Shown: positions 1 through 7,330, counted from the first letter of the stretch. The stretch is 13,119 nucleotides of DNA from JBBDIM01 sp040880405 (GCA_040880405.1 JBBDIM010000181.1:1-13119); one strand, 5' to 3'. Made by a program: numbers and translations. Notes: generated by a model not told the origin, from the letters alone.

Positions 1-16
1 TGCCCGGTGGTGTGGG

Positions 17-43
17 AGGGAAGGAGCCGCAAGGCTCCTCCCT
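17..43. repeat. GCAA-loop hairpin in intergenic DNA
   Basis: The arm AGGGAAGGAGCC (17-28) pairs with GGCTCCTCCCT (33-43) across a GCAA loop, with a single bulged A. No T-run or A-run flanks it, so it does not look like an intrinsic terminator. It resembles the REP-like hairpins found in the other gaps of this window. No gene is seen between position 1 and 333. Confidence 0.6.
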
Positions 44-51
44 ATCCCGAT

Positions 52-207
52 CGAGTACGGCCTGCCCTGCTGGCGAAACGGGTTAGCAGTTCCCCCACGC
101 TTTTGGCAAGCGTGGCTACGCTCACGCGTGAGCAAGTCTTCCCGTAGCCACGCTCGCGTAGAGCGTGGGAGATGTGCGAGTACGGCCTGCCCTGCTGGCG
201 AAACGGG
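52..207. repeat. 31-bp direct repeat pair (52-82 and 177-207)
   Basis: A 31-bp stretch beginning CGAGTACGGCCTGCCCTG and ending GGCGAAACGGG occurs twice without mismatch, at 52-82 and 177-207. The copies bracket the inverted-repeat element at 94-169. They are much too long to be a normal target-site duplication. They are more likely modules of a repeat cluster, or the trace of a local duplication followed by insertion or divergence. The sequence outside the two copies is not alike. Confidence 0.85.
94..169. repeat. REPIN-like inverted repeat with central palindrome
   Basis: Two 27-bp arms (94-120 and 143-169) are inverted copies. The outer CCCACGCT and the inner AGCGTGGCTACG match exactly, while the 7 bases between them differ. 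Each arm can also fold on itself (CCCACGCT with AGCGTGG), which is the organisation of a REP doublet. The centre includes the perfect 12-bp palindrome CTCACGCGTGAG (121-132). There is no coding potential. Its role is unknown; a non-autonomous mobile repeat is the simplest reading. Confidence 0.75.
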
Positions 208-333
208 CAGCGCGGAAAGGGGATAAGCCCCGCGTTGGACGCTTGGTGCGAGAGACTGCATCAACTGGGGTGGAAAGTGAGGGGACTCATCCCCTGTGAG
301 GTAACCTGATCCCTCCGCCTTCATTCTTTAAAA
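208..333. other. Gene-free stretch downstream of the 334-1053 gene
   Basis: No gene is seen here. Two small stem-loops are present: CGCGG/CCGCG at 211-232 with an inner GGGG/CCCC, and AGGGGA/TCCCCT at 280-295 with loop CTCA. Neither is followed by a T-run in the direction of the minus-strand gene that ends at 334, so neither is called as its terminator. Confidence 0.5.
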
Positions 334-1053
334 CTAATCCTCTTTGTCTTTGCCGCGGCGGGATCGTTTATCTTCCGGGGCTTTGAAGGGGTTAGCCGCG
401 TCGATCTCGATGTGACCGGACAGAATGCCTTGGCCCGCGGTGTAGTAGATGCCGTCACCTTTCACGGTGTCGCCAATCTGAATCAACAGCGGGTTAGCCA
501 TGTTGACCTCGATCTCGGCGTCGTCGGCCACTTCGACCGTCAGCTTTTGATTACCGGCGGCGACCGTCCATTTACCGTCCCGTGCGACACCCGCGACTCG
601 ACCGACCACCTCGTAATCGGTGGCTCCACCCTCACCGCCAAAGCCGGGGACCTCGGTCACGCCTGGCCGCAACTGGTTCTCCGGGTTGGGGGTGAACACG
701 TTGATCTTGGAGACCGGCTCGGCCCCGTTGCCGCGACGATCGAATTTACCGGTGAAGTAGATAAACATCCCGGGCTGGACCCAACCCTTCTCCGCCTCAC
801 CCTGCACGGTGATGTCGGTCGGACGAGAATCGACCCGCAAAATCCACGGCTTGCCATCCTTGTTTTGGACCTGCATGACATTGCCCTGCACGGCGGTCAG
901 CTTCCCTTCGATCGACATCCGCTGCCGTTCCTGACCCGGTCGCGCGCCGAAGTTCCCGTTGCCCTGGGCATAGGCCTCGGTCTCGGAAAATGTCAACGTG
1001 ATTGCCAGTGTGCAAAAAACTTTCAGGAAAGTTGCTCGAACTTGGGAACTCAT
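334..1053 (-). CDS. Secreted protein of unknown function with two beta-rich modules
   Basis: A 239-residue protein that I do not recognise by name. Residues 1-29 look like a cleavable signal peptide (short basic n-region, hydrophobic KVFCTLAITLTF, cleavage near AYA-Q), so export is expected. A Gly-rich linker follows. Then come two segments that appear to be related beta-strand modules, about 46-120 (opening with IEGKLTAVQGNVMQVQ) and about 146-218 (opening with YEVVGRVAGVARDGKWTV). Each has a 'GxV...GxW/M.V' start and a later 'GD/PGxxIYYT' strand, reminiscent of small OB-like or DUF5666-type barrels; that fold is inference. The C-terminus is charged (KRSRRGKDKED). The start is supported by the signal peptide and an upstream AAGG-containing stretch, although the Shine-Dalgarno match is weak. 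The gene stands alone, flanked by repeat-filled gaps. Confidence 0.8.
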   Translation of the reverse strand: MSSQVRATFLKVFCTLAITLTFSETEAYAQGNGNFGARPGQERQRMSIEGKLTAVQGNVMQVQNKDGKPWILRVDSRPTDITVQGEAEKGWVQPGMFIYFTGKFDRRGNGAEPVSKINVFTPNPENQLRPGVTEVPGFGGEGGATDYEVVGRVAGVARDGKWTVAAGNQKLTVEVADDAEIEVNMANPLLIQIGDTVKGDGIYYTAGQGILSGHIEIDAANPFKAPEDKRSRRGKDKED

Positions 1054-1352
1054 GCCTTAGCCTTTTCTTGGATCCGTACCGGAGGGGCGATGGGGTGGAA
1101 ATACGTCCTACCGCAACATCTACAGCATATCGGAATAACCCCTGTCTTGCCAAATAATTTCCGGTCAACCGCCAACTCGGCCCGAATTTACCCCTTAAAG
1201 GCCCCCCTGACGCGGCATGTCTTCGCGCGATCCGGTTGAATAGAAAGCTTGTGCGGGTGAAAATGTGGGCGATCCGCACGATGCGTCTGGCTGGATGAAC
1301 CGCAATTTTGAAATCCCTTTTGGGCTTTCATGGATCGATCAACCCGTGACCT
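1054..1352. other. Intergenic region between divergent genes, no clear content
   Basis: This gap separates the minus-strand secreted-protein gene from the hairpin cluster in front of panB. I see no convincing coding sequence, RNA gene or strong promoter pair. The short frames crossing it lack a ribosome-binding site and recognisable protein features. Confidence 0.4.
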
Positions 1353-1410
1353 AGGCCTGAAGGGCCGACACAATTGCCGCGCGAAGCAGTTGTGTCGGCC
1401 CTTCAGGCCT
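1353..1410. repeat. Long perfect hairpin (21-bp arms) upstream of panB
   Basis: The left arm 1353-1373 (AGGCCTGAAGGGCCGACACA plus A) is the exact reverse complement of 1390-1410. As RNA the stem extends through a T1374-G1389 wobble and TGC/GCA, giving about 25 pairs and an 8-base loop (CGCGCGAA). There is no poly-T tail. The right arm TGTCGGCCCTTCAGGCCT recurs at 1462-1479 with two changes, so this belongs to a repeat family. It could be a repeat insertion or an RNA structural element. Confidence 0.85.
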
Positions 1411-1520
1411 CAAGAGTTAGTGCGGCCACGCAACCGGGGGCTTCACCCCCGGCAGAGGTTATGTCGACCCTTCGGGCCTTGAAATGGGGATGGTTCCCCG
1501 GCGGAGGGATCACGATCCGC
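1411..1520. repeat. Cluster of short REP-like hairpins
   Basis: Successive stem-loops follow the long hairpin. They are CCGGGGG-CTTCA-CCCCCGG (1434-1452), a diverged copy of the preceding arm (1462-1479), GGGGA-TGGT-TCCCC (1486-1499), and GCGGA/TCCGC (1501-1520) enclosing GGATC/GATCC. None has a terminator tail. From recollection, similar GGGGGCTTCACCCCC and CCCTTCAGGCC motifs recur between genes in planctomycete genomes. The last 100 bases before panB (1521-1620) show no clear promoter. Confidence 0.65.
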
Positions 1521-1620
1521 TGGAGCTTAGCCGCCTCGAAAAATGCCAACAACCGAGAACCCCTGCGATTTCAACTTTATCCAGCTCACTCGCTGAGTTC
1601 CATACATCCAGGCAACCGCT

Positions 1621-2430
1621 ATGTCCGCCCATCCTCCGCAGTCCAAACGACTCACGGTTCCCGGCTTCGTCAAGCGCAAGCAAGAGGGCCGCAAGATCAG
1701 CATGCTCACGGCGTACGACCACTCGATGGCCAGCCTGTTGGACCAGGCCGGTGTCGATGCGATTTTGGTGGGGGACAGCATGTCGATGGTCGTGCAGGGC
1801 CACGACACCACCATCCCGGTCACCCTGGACGAAATCATCTACCATGCCGAGATGGTGGTGCGGGGTGTGAGCCAAGCATTGGTGATTGTCGACATGCCCT
1901 TTCCCAGCTACCTGCTGGGTGTCCATAAAGCGATCGAGAACGCCGGGCGGATCCTCAAAGAGACCGGCGCGCAGGCGGTCAAACTGGAAGGGGGCGCGGA
2001 CCAGGCGGACGTGATCAAAGGGTTGGTCGCCGCCGGAATCCCGGTCATGGCCCATGTTGGCCTGCGGCCACAACTGGTGCATCAGATGGGAGGCTACCGC
2101 GTCCAACGCGACCACGACGCCCTCATCGGCGATGCCCTAGCAGCGCAGAATAGCGGGGCGTTTGGAATCGTCCTGGAGTGCATCCCGGCCGAGTTGGCGG
2201 CGGAAATCACGCAGCAACTGCAAATCCCCACGATCGGCATCGGGGCCGGAAACCAATGCGACGGCCAAGTGCTCGTGCTGCACGACTTTCTGGGCCTCAC
2301 CCAAGGGCACGTCCCCCGCTTCGTCAAAGCCTACGCCCAGTTGGGCAGCGCGATCACCGAGGCAGTGAAGGCCTACTGCGAGGAAGTTCAATCAGGCGAG
2401 TTCCCCGCACCCGAACACACGTTTAAGTAA
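1621..2430 (+). CDS. panB: 3-methyl-2-oxobutanoate hydroxymethyltransferase (PanB)
   Basis: Cytosolic enzyme of pantothenate/CoA synthesis. It transfers a hydroxymethyl group from 5,10-methylenetetrahydrofolate to 2-oxoisovalerate, giving ketopantoate. The 269 residues are close to the usual length of about 265. Family motifs are intact: AYDHSMA (31-37), LVGDSMSMVVQGHD (49-62), DMPFPSY (91-97), KLEGG (121-125), GGYRVQ (157-162), LECIPAELA (185-193), IGIGAG (205-210) and LGLTQGHVPRFVK (224-236). By alignment to E. coli PanB, the metal ligands are D52, D91 and E123, and the catalytic acid is E186. The start matches the family N-terminus; the upstream CAGG is only a weak Shine-Dalgarno. No panC or panD lies nearby. 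An 18-nt gap to the next gene suggests co-transcription. Confidence 0.97.
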   Translation: MSAHPPQSKRLTVPGFVKRKQEGRKISMLTAYDHSMASLLDQAGVDAILVGDSMSMVVQGHDTTIPVTLDEIIYHAEMVVRGVSQALVIVDMPFPSYLLGVHKAIENAGRILKETGAQAVKLEGGADQADVIKGLVAAGIPVMAHVGLRPQLVHQMGGYRVQRDHDALIGDALAAQNSGAFGIVLECIPAELAAEITQQLQIPTIGIGAGNQCDGQVLVLHDFLGLTQGHVPRFVKAYAQLGSAITEAVKAYCEEVQSGEFPAPEHTFK

Positions 2431-2448
2431 TCAACCGAAAGGACCATC

Positions 2449-4491
2449 ATGCCCAATCGGCTCGCCCAGGAAACCAGCCCTTACCTGTTACAGCACGCCG
2501 AGAACCCGGTTGATTGGTACCCTTGGGGTGAAGAGGCGCTGCAGGCCGCCAAGGATGCCGATAAGCCGATCTTTCTGTCGATCGGCTACTCCGCCTGTCA
2601 CTGGTGCCATGTGATGGAGCATGAGAGTTTCGAATCGCCGGAGATCGCGGCGCTATTGAACGAGCGGTTTATCGCGATCAAGGTCGACCGCGAAGAGCGG
2701 CCCGATTTGGATCAGATTTATATGAACGCCGTGCAAATGCTGACCGGTCATGGTGGCTGGCCGATGTCGGTGTTTCTCACGCCAGAGACCAAACCGTTTT
2801 ACGGCGGGACCTACTGGCCAGCGACCTCCAGCCGCGGGATGCCGGGCTTCGACCAGGTTTTGAATGCGGTATCGGACGCCTGGAAAAGTCGCCGCGAGAT
2901 GGCGGTCGAACAATCGCACAAATTGACCGCGCAGCTCCAAGCGATCGGTGGGGCTTCGGCTGAAGTGCCCGGCGTGCCGAGCGATATCGCCCCGCGGCTG
3001 CTGCAAGGGCTACAGTCCGCGTTTGATCGCCGGGATGGCGGTTTTGGCGGGGCACCCAAGTTCCCGCAGACGATGAACATCGAGTGGCTGATGCGGCGGT
3101 TTCAGCATGAGGGCAACACGGACGCCCTGGAGATGGTCCGCCACACCCTGACCAAGATGGCCCAGGGGGGAATTTACGATCACCTGGGAGGCGGGTTCTC
3201 GCGGTATAGTGTCGACGCCCAGTGGCTGGTCCCCCACTTCGAGAAGATGCTGTACGACAATGGCCTGCTGGTGAGTAACTTTGTCGAGGCGTACCGCCTG
3301 ACCGGCGACGCGGACTACGCCACCGTCATCCGCGAAACGTGCGACTACATCCTTCGCGACATGACCGACGAGCGGGGCGGGTTCCACAGTTCCGAGGATG
3401 CCGATAGCGAAGGGGAAGAGGGAAAGTTCTACGTCTGGAGCCAAGCGGAGATTCTGGATATCCTCGGGCAGGACGACGGGGCCGAGTTCTGCGAGATCTA
3501 CCGCGTCACTCCCGAGGGGAACTTCGAAGGGGCCAACATCTTGAACCTGGCCCAGTCGATCGACCAGCACGCCGCCGCGCTGCAGGTTGATCCTAAGGAG
3601 CTGCACCAGCGGTTGAGAGTGAATCGGGACAAGCTACTGGATGTTCGTTCGCAGCGCATCCGGCCTGCCAAAGACGATAAAATCCTCACCAGTTGGAACG
3701 GCTTGATGATCGCCGGCATGGCCAAGGCGGGGGCAGCCCTCGGCGACACTCGCTACCTCGGCGCGGCCGAGAAGGCCGCGAACTTCTTGCTCTCCACCCT
3801 CCGCGACGAAAACGGCCGCCTGCTGCACGGGTACCGACATGGCCGCGTCAAGCATCAAGCGTACCTGGACGATTACGCCTACTTGGCCGACGCCCTACTC
3901 GCCCTCTACGAGAGCACCTTACGGCATGAATGGCTGGAAAAGTGTGTCGAGCTGGTGGAAGAGATGATCCTCCACTTTGAGGACCGCGAGACCGGCGGGT
4001 TTTACTTTACGGCGGACGACCACGAGCAACTGATTACCCGGAACAAGGATTTTTATGATCACAGCGTTCCCAGTGGCAACGGACTGGCCGCCTGTCTGTT
4101 GGCCAAGTTGGGCCGGTTGCTTGACCGGGACGATTACCTGGAGAAAGCAACCAACGCAGTCGCCGCTGCCGGTCAGGTGATTTCCCAAAGTCCCTCGGCC
4201 GCGACCCAGGCCTTAATCGCCCACGATATGCTGACCCACCCCGGCCGAGAGATCGCAATCGTCGCCGCCTCGCAAACCGGGGAGCTAACCGACCTGCTGG
4301 TCGCCCTCCAGCAGAAATCCCTGCTCAATGCGGTCGTCGCGCTCAAGTTAGAAGACCAACCCCAAGCAACCCTCGACATCCCCTGGCTGGCCGACAAAAC
4401 CACCGGCCCCGAGGGCGAAACTCGCATCTACATCTGCGAGAATTACACCTGCCAAGCACCCCTCACAGTCGCCCAGTTTTTGGAGCTGTGA
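2449..4491 (+). CDS. Thioredoxin-fold / six-hairpin protein, SSP411 (YyaL, DUF255) family
   Basis: Full-length member (680 residues) of the family that includes Bacillus YyaL and mammalian spermatogenesis-associated protein 20. The N-terminal thioredoxin-like domain (about 1-165) begins with the conserved NRLAQETSPYLLQHAENPVDW and carries a CxxC-type pair, C50-H-W-C53, followed by VMEHESFE. KVDREERPDLD (79-89) and GGWPMSVFLTP (102-112) are also typical. The rest is the alpha/alpha-barrel part related to sugar epimerases and six-hairpin glycosidases, with GGAPKFP (near 199-205), PHFEKMLYDNG (262-272) and KDDKILTSWNG (near 408-418). No signal peptide is seen, so it is probably cytosolic. The biochemical role of this family is not settled; redox or sugar-related functions have been suggested. 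AAAGGA lies at a suitable distance before the ATG. It is probably co-transcribed with panB, without an obvious pathway link. Confidence 0.93.
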   Translation: MPNRLAQETSPYLLQHAENPVDWYPWGEEALQAAKDADKPIFLSIGYSACHWCHVMEHESFESPEIAALLNERFIAIKVDREERPDLDQIYMNAVQMLTGHGGWPMSVFLTPETKPFYGGTYWPATSSRGMPGFDQVLNAVSDAWKSRREMAVEQSHKLTAQLQAIGGASAEVPGVPSDIAPRLLQGLQSAFDRRDGGFGGAPKFPQTMNIEWLMRRFQHEGNTDALEMVRHTLTKMAQGGIYDHLGGGFSRYSVDAQWLVPHFEKMLYDNGLLVSNFVEAYRLTGDADYATVIRETCDYILRDMTDERGGFHSSEDADSEGEEGKFYVWSQAEILDILGQDDGAEFCEIYRVTPEGNFEGANILNLAQSIDQHAAALQVDPKELHQRLRVNRDKLLDVRSQRIRPAKDDKILTSWNGLMIAGMAKAGAALGDTRYLGAAEKAANFLLSTLRDENGRLLHGYRHGRVKHQAYLDDYAYLADALLALYESTLRHEWLEKCVELVEEMILHFEDRETGGFYFTADDHEQLITRNKDFYDHSVPSGNGLAACLLAKLGRLLDRDDYLEKATNAVAAAGQVISQSPSAATQALIAHDMLTHPGREIAIVAASQTGELTDLLVALQQKSLLNAVVALKLEDQPQATLDIPWLADKTTGPEGETRIYICENYTCQAPLTVAQFLEL

Positions 4492-4493
4492 CT

Positions 4494-4660
4494 GGTAGGG
4501 TGGGTGGAGTCTTCGGAACCCACCATCGCCATCTAATACTGCACCGGCAATACGGCGCGGGTTCATGCTGTCGCTGGCAACACGGTACCCAAACCGCGTT
4601 GGCAATTCGAACCGCGCCCCTACGGTGGGTTTCGGCCTATCGGCCTTCACCCACCCTACC
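4494..4660. repeat. REPIN-like inverted repeat at the convergent gene junction
   Basis: The exact 13-bp terminal arms GGTAGGGTGGGTG (4494-4506) and CACCCACCCTACC (4648-4660) begin 2 nt after the preceding stop codon. Each end also folds on itself. At the left, GGTGGGT (4499-4505) pairs with ACCCACC (4518-4524). At the right, GGTGGGT (4624-4630) pairs with ACCCACC (4649-4655) around an inner GGCC/GGCC stem. Two inverted hairpins of one family make a REP doublet. The TAGGGTGGGT motif is, from recollection, a very common interspersed bacterial repeat. It sits between convergent genes and could help end transcripts from both sides, though no T-run is present. Confidence 0.8.
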
Positions 4661-4687
4661 TACCGCAGGCATCACTCAGGGCAACAC

Positions 4688-5863
4688 CTACCGCTGGCGC
4701 TCCAACAATTCCCGGAAAAAATCGACATGCTGTTGGGCGTTGGCTTGTAGGCTGTGTCGGGCCACGACCGCTTCTCGGGCCGCTTGCCCGAGCAGTTCCG
4801 CTTGCCTGGGTTGGACCAAGGCGTGGATGATTTGATCCGCCATCACCTGTGGGTTTTCCAGCGGAAACAGCGTGCCGGTGACGCCATGCTCGATGATCCC
4901 CCGGTTGCCGGGGATGTCGCTGACGATGACCGGTAGCCCGACTGACATCGCCTCCATCAGCGAGTACGACATCCCTTCGAAGTGCGAAGGCAACACGAAG
5001 GCGTTGGCCGCGTGGAGGAGGTCTTCGACGTTGTCGAACACGCCTGGCAGGATGATCCGGCTTTGCAAGCCCAAGGCGGAAATCATCCCCCGCAGCTCCC
5101 CTTCCTGCGGCCCTTCCCCAACCAGGTAGAGCCGGGCATTGGGTACTCGCGCCAGCACGTTGGGCCAGGTTTTCACTAGTTTTAGGAGCCCCTTGCCAGG
5201 ATGCAGACGCCCGGTGAAAAGCACCAGCGGGGCCGATTCCGGCAAGGCCAAGGCGGGGTTGGCGGCGGCCAGATTTTCCCGCGCAAGGAGGCGGCTTTCC
5301 GGAGTCGCGACCGCCCCGACCCGGACGCCGTTGGCGATGAAGTGGACTTTGTCGCGGTCGTACTGGGCATCGAGCAGTTCCTGCTCGATCTCGCGACTCG
5401 TGGCGACCACCGCCGTGCTCTCTTGGCAAACGCGGCGAATCCGCATCCCGAAGTTGGCGACCGTCTGCCAGTGGCAATCGCCACTCTCGCCGGGCCCCTC
5501 GGCCCGGAGGACAACCGGCAGCGGACTATTCTTGAACCGGGTGACGGCGACCGTTGCGCTATGCTTGAGCATCGAGACATAGACGACATCAAACCGCCCC
5601 TGATGTTGCCGCAGCCAACGTCCCAGCGACATCATGTACCGCAAGGTGCCCCAGGCCCTAATCGGTGGGTTCGGAATCCGGGTTACCGGAACTCCCTGAT
5701 GGACGATCTGCCGAGGCCAGGCGGGGTGCCACTGGGCAGTGACGATCTCCACATGATGCCCCATCTCTTGCAGTTGGCAGGCGAGGTTCGCCATTGCCCC
5801 CTCGGCGCCACCCATCAAGGGCCAATAACGTCTGGTGATGAGGGCCAAACGGAGCGGTTTCAT
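4688..5863 (-). CDS. Glycosyltransferase family 4 protein
   Basis: Retaining GT-B glycosyltransferase of 391 residues, a normal length. The N-terminal acceptor domain has MKPLRLALITRRYWPLMGGAE (the GGxE loop, about 18-21). The C-terminal nucleotide-sugar domain has LFTGRLHPGKGLLKLV (215-230), LYLVGEGPQEGEL (245-257), the GV..NVEDLL strand-helix (274-283), and the E-x7-E motif from E296 to E304 within FEGMSYSLMEAMSVGLPVIVSD. The donor and acceptor sugars cannot be told from sequence. The start overlaps the hpt stop as ATGA and has no Shine-Dalgarno of its own, so translational coupling to hpt is expected. No other polysaccharide genes adjoin it; a second GT4 gene lies 2 kb away on the other strand. 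Cytosolic or membrane-peripheral. Confidence 0.93.
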   Translation of the reverse strand: MKPLRLALITRRYWPLMGGAEGAMANLACQLQEMGHHVEIVTAQWHPAWPRQIVHQGVPVTRIPNPPIRAWGTLRYMMSLGRWLRQHQGRFDVVYVSMLKHSATVAVTRFKNSPLPVVLRAEGPGESGDCHWQTVANFGMRIRRVCQESTAVVATSREIEQELLDAQYDRDKVHFIANGVRVGAVATPESRLLARENLAAANPALALPESAPLVLFTGRLHPGKGLLKLVKTWPNVLARVPNARLYLVGEGPQEGELRGMISALGLQSRIILPGVFDNVEDLLHAANAFVLPSHFEGMSYSLMEAMSVGLPVIVSDIPGNRGIIEHGVTGTLFPLENPQVMADQIIHALVQPRQAELLGQAAREAVVARHSLQANAQQHVDFFRELLERQR

Positions 5864-6396
5864 AGCGACGGCGACCCAATTTCGTGAGGTTCCAGCGAGG
5901 CAATGCAGGGCAAATTGCGGTACTCGTCCTGGTAGTCCAGGCCATACCCCACGACAAACTCGCTGGGAATCTCAAACCCCACATAATCTGGGCGAATGGC
6001 GACCTGATTCTGAGCCGTTTTGTTAAGCAGCACCAAGGTCCGCATCGAGGCGGGGCCGAGCGGTGTGATATCGGCCAGCACCCGCTCAAGTGTCCTCCCG
6101 GTATCGAAGATATCGTCGACAATCAAGACATCCCGCCCCGCAATCACCGGCATCATGTCTAGGTTCAGGGCCAAGTCGCCAGCGGTCGTGTCACCACCGC
6201 GATAACTCCGCGCCTGCATCACGCCCACGCGGAGCGGCATCTCCAGCAGTCGGATCAAGTCCGCCAGCAGGACGAGGCTCCCAGTCATGACCCCCAATGC
6301 AGTGAGCGGCCGGCGGTGATAATGCCGGTTGAGCTCGGCGGCCAACTGCTGGACGCGCGTTTGGAGCTGGTTTTCCGTGATTAAGGTCCGCACCAT
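5860..6396 (-). CDS. hpt: Hypoxanthine phosphoribosyltransferase
   Basis: Purine-salvage enzyme joining hypoxanthine or guanine to PRPP to give IMP or GMP. The 178 residues match bacterial Hpt. The PRPP-binding loop VLIVDDIFDTGRTL (90-103) is intact, with the acidic pair D94-D95. RSYRGGDTT (63-71) fits the flexible catalytic loop. PDYVGFEIPSEFVVGYGLDYQDEYRNLP (about 136-163) is the family's base- and metal-binding C-terminal signature. The usual first loop LKG is MTG here (37-39), a common-looking variant. GGAAG lies 6 nt before the ATG. It is the first gene of a two-gene unit with the GT4 gene through a 4-base overlap, a pairing with no evident metabolic reason. Confidence 0.95.
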   Translation of the reverse strand: MVRTLITENQLQTRVQQLAAELNRHYHRRPLTALGVMTGSLVLLADLIRLLEMPLRVGVMQARSYRGGDTTAGDLALNLDMMPVIAGRDVLIVDDIFDTGRTLERVLADITPLGPASMRTLVLLNKTAQNQVAIRPDYVGFEIPSEFVVGYGLDYQDEYRNLPCIASLEPHEIGSPSL

Positions 6397-6542
6397 TCAG
6401 ATCTTCCGCAAGTTCTCGAGTTTCCGATTGGGTCTCATTCTAAGATGCTCGGCTCGCTTGCGGAAGTCTGGCTGAAATTCGTGGCGGTATGGTTTCCGCG
6501 CAGGTCCCAAAAACCGATAATTGGGAGTTCGCGATTCACTTG

Positions 6543-6549
6543 AAGGAGG
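6543..6549 (+). promoter_or_regulatory. Strong ribosome-binding site AAGGAGG
   Basis: AAGGAGG is placed 10 nt before the ATG at 6560. It decides the start of the hydrolase gene. An upstream in-frame ATG at 6521 would place this Shine-Dalgarno inside the coding region and add 13 residues without family support. This is the clearest ribosome-binding site in the window. Confidence 0.85.
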
Positions 6550-6559
6550 AGATAAGCCC

Positions 6560-7330
6560 ATGGCTGGTGCTACGGGAATTAATAGGGAGGGCAACTGGAC
6601 GGAATTCACCCTCGCCGGGCATCGCTGCGAGCAGTTCACCCCGCAAACGCCCAACCCCCACGGCTACCTGCTGGTGTACCTGCATGGCGTGCATTTGGGC
6701 CGCCTCCGCGACCAACCAAAATTCATTGAGGCCCTGGAGCGGCACGGCTTTCCGGTCATCGCCCCGATCACCGAGCGTAGCTGGTGGACCGATCGGATTT
6801 GCCCCGAGTTCGACCCCCAAATTTCCGCCCAGTCGTACCTCATCGATCATCTAATGCCCCACCTGGACGAGAAGTTCGACGCCCGGCCCCCTCGGATCGG
6901 CCTGCTCGGAACCAGCATGGGAGGCCAAGGGGCGCTGCGGTTTGCGTACAAATTTCCGAACCGGTTTCCGGTGGTGGCGGCGATCAGCCCGGCGATCGAT
7001 TATCAGATCCGGATGCAAGCCGACCCGGACGACAACCTGTGGCAGATGTACGATTCCCCGGAACAGGCCCGGCAAGATACGGCCACCTTGCATATCCATC
7101 CGCTCAACTGGCCGCGGCATCAGTTCTTCTGCTGCTGCCCGGAAGACCGCACGTGGTGGGACAGCGCCGATCGGCTTCGGATGAAGCTTTACTCGCTCGG
7201 TGTCCCCTTCACCTGCGAAATGGAAACCGCCGGCGGAGGCCATGGGCCCCCATACTATGGCCTGATGGCCGACAGGGCGCTCCAGTTCCTGTGGGATAGC
7301 CTGGAAGCGGAGCGGCGACGAGTCGCCTGA
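6560..7330 (+). CDS. Alpha/beta hydrolase, esterase D-like
   Basis: A 256-residue single-domain hydrolase, probably cytosolic because no signal peptide is seen. GYLLVYLHGVHLG (35-47) fits the first core strand and the oxyanion HG. The nucleophile elbow is G117-T-S119-M-G-G, giving S119. H228 in GGGHGPPYYG is the likely catalytic histidine. The acid is probably D196 or D201 in CPEDRTWWDSADRL (193-206). The central DNLWQMYDSP and ISPAIDY segments resemble the putative-esterase family (S-formylglutathione hydrolase/esterase D). Substrate unknown. The start at 6560 was chosen for the AAGGAGG site. It is divergent from hpt, with a 163-nt gap in which I see no convincing promoter pair. Confidence 0.88.
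   Translation: MAGATGINREGNWTEFTLAGHRCEQFTPQTPNPHGYLLVYLHGVHLGRLRDQPKFIEALERHGFPVIAPITERSWWTDRICPEFDPQISAQSYLIDHLMPHLDEKFDARPPRIGLLGTSMGGQGALRFAYKFPNRFPVVAAISPAIDYQIRMQADPDDNLWQMYDSPEQARQDTATLHIHPLNWPRHQFFCCCPEDRTWWDSADRLRMKLYSLGVPFTCEMETAGGGHGPPYYGLMADRALQFLWDSLEAERRRVA

Noticed and set aside
17..43. Intrinsic terminator
   Set aside because: Good stem with a tetraloop, but no T-run on either strand next to it.
412..1239. 275-codon plus-strand frame opposite the secreted-protein gene
   Set aside because: No ribosome-binding site or domain; the opposite strand encodes a coherent signal peptide and repeated beta modules.
1374..1928. 184-codon frame starting in the hairpin cluster and running into panB
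   Set aside because: It starts within a repeat and its second half is an out-of-frame reading of panB.
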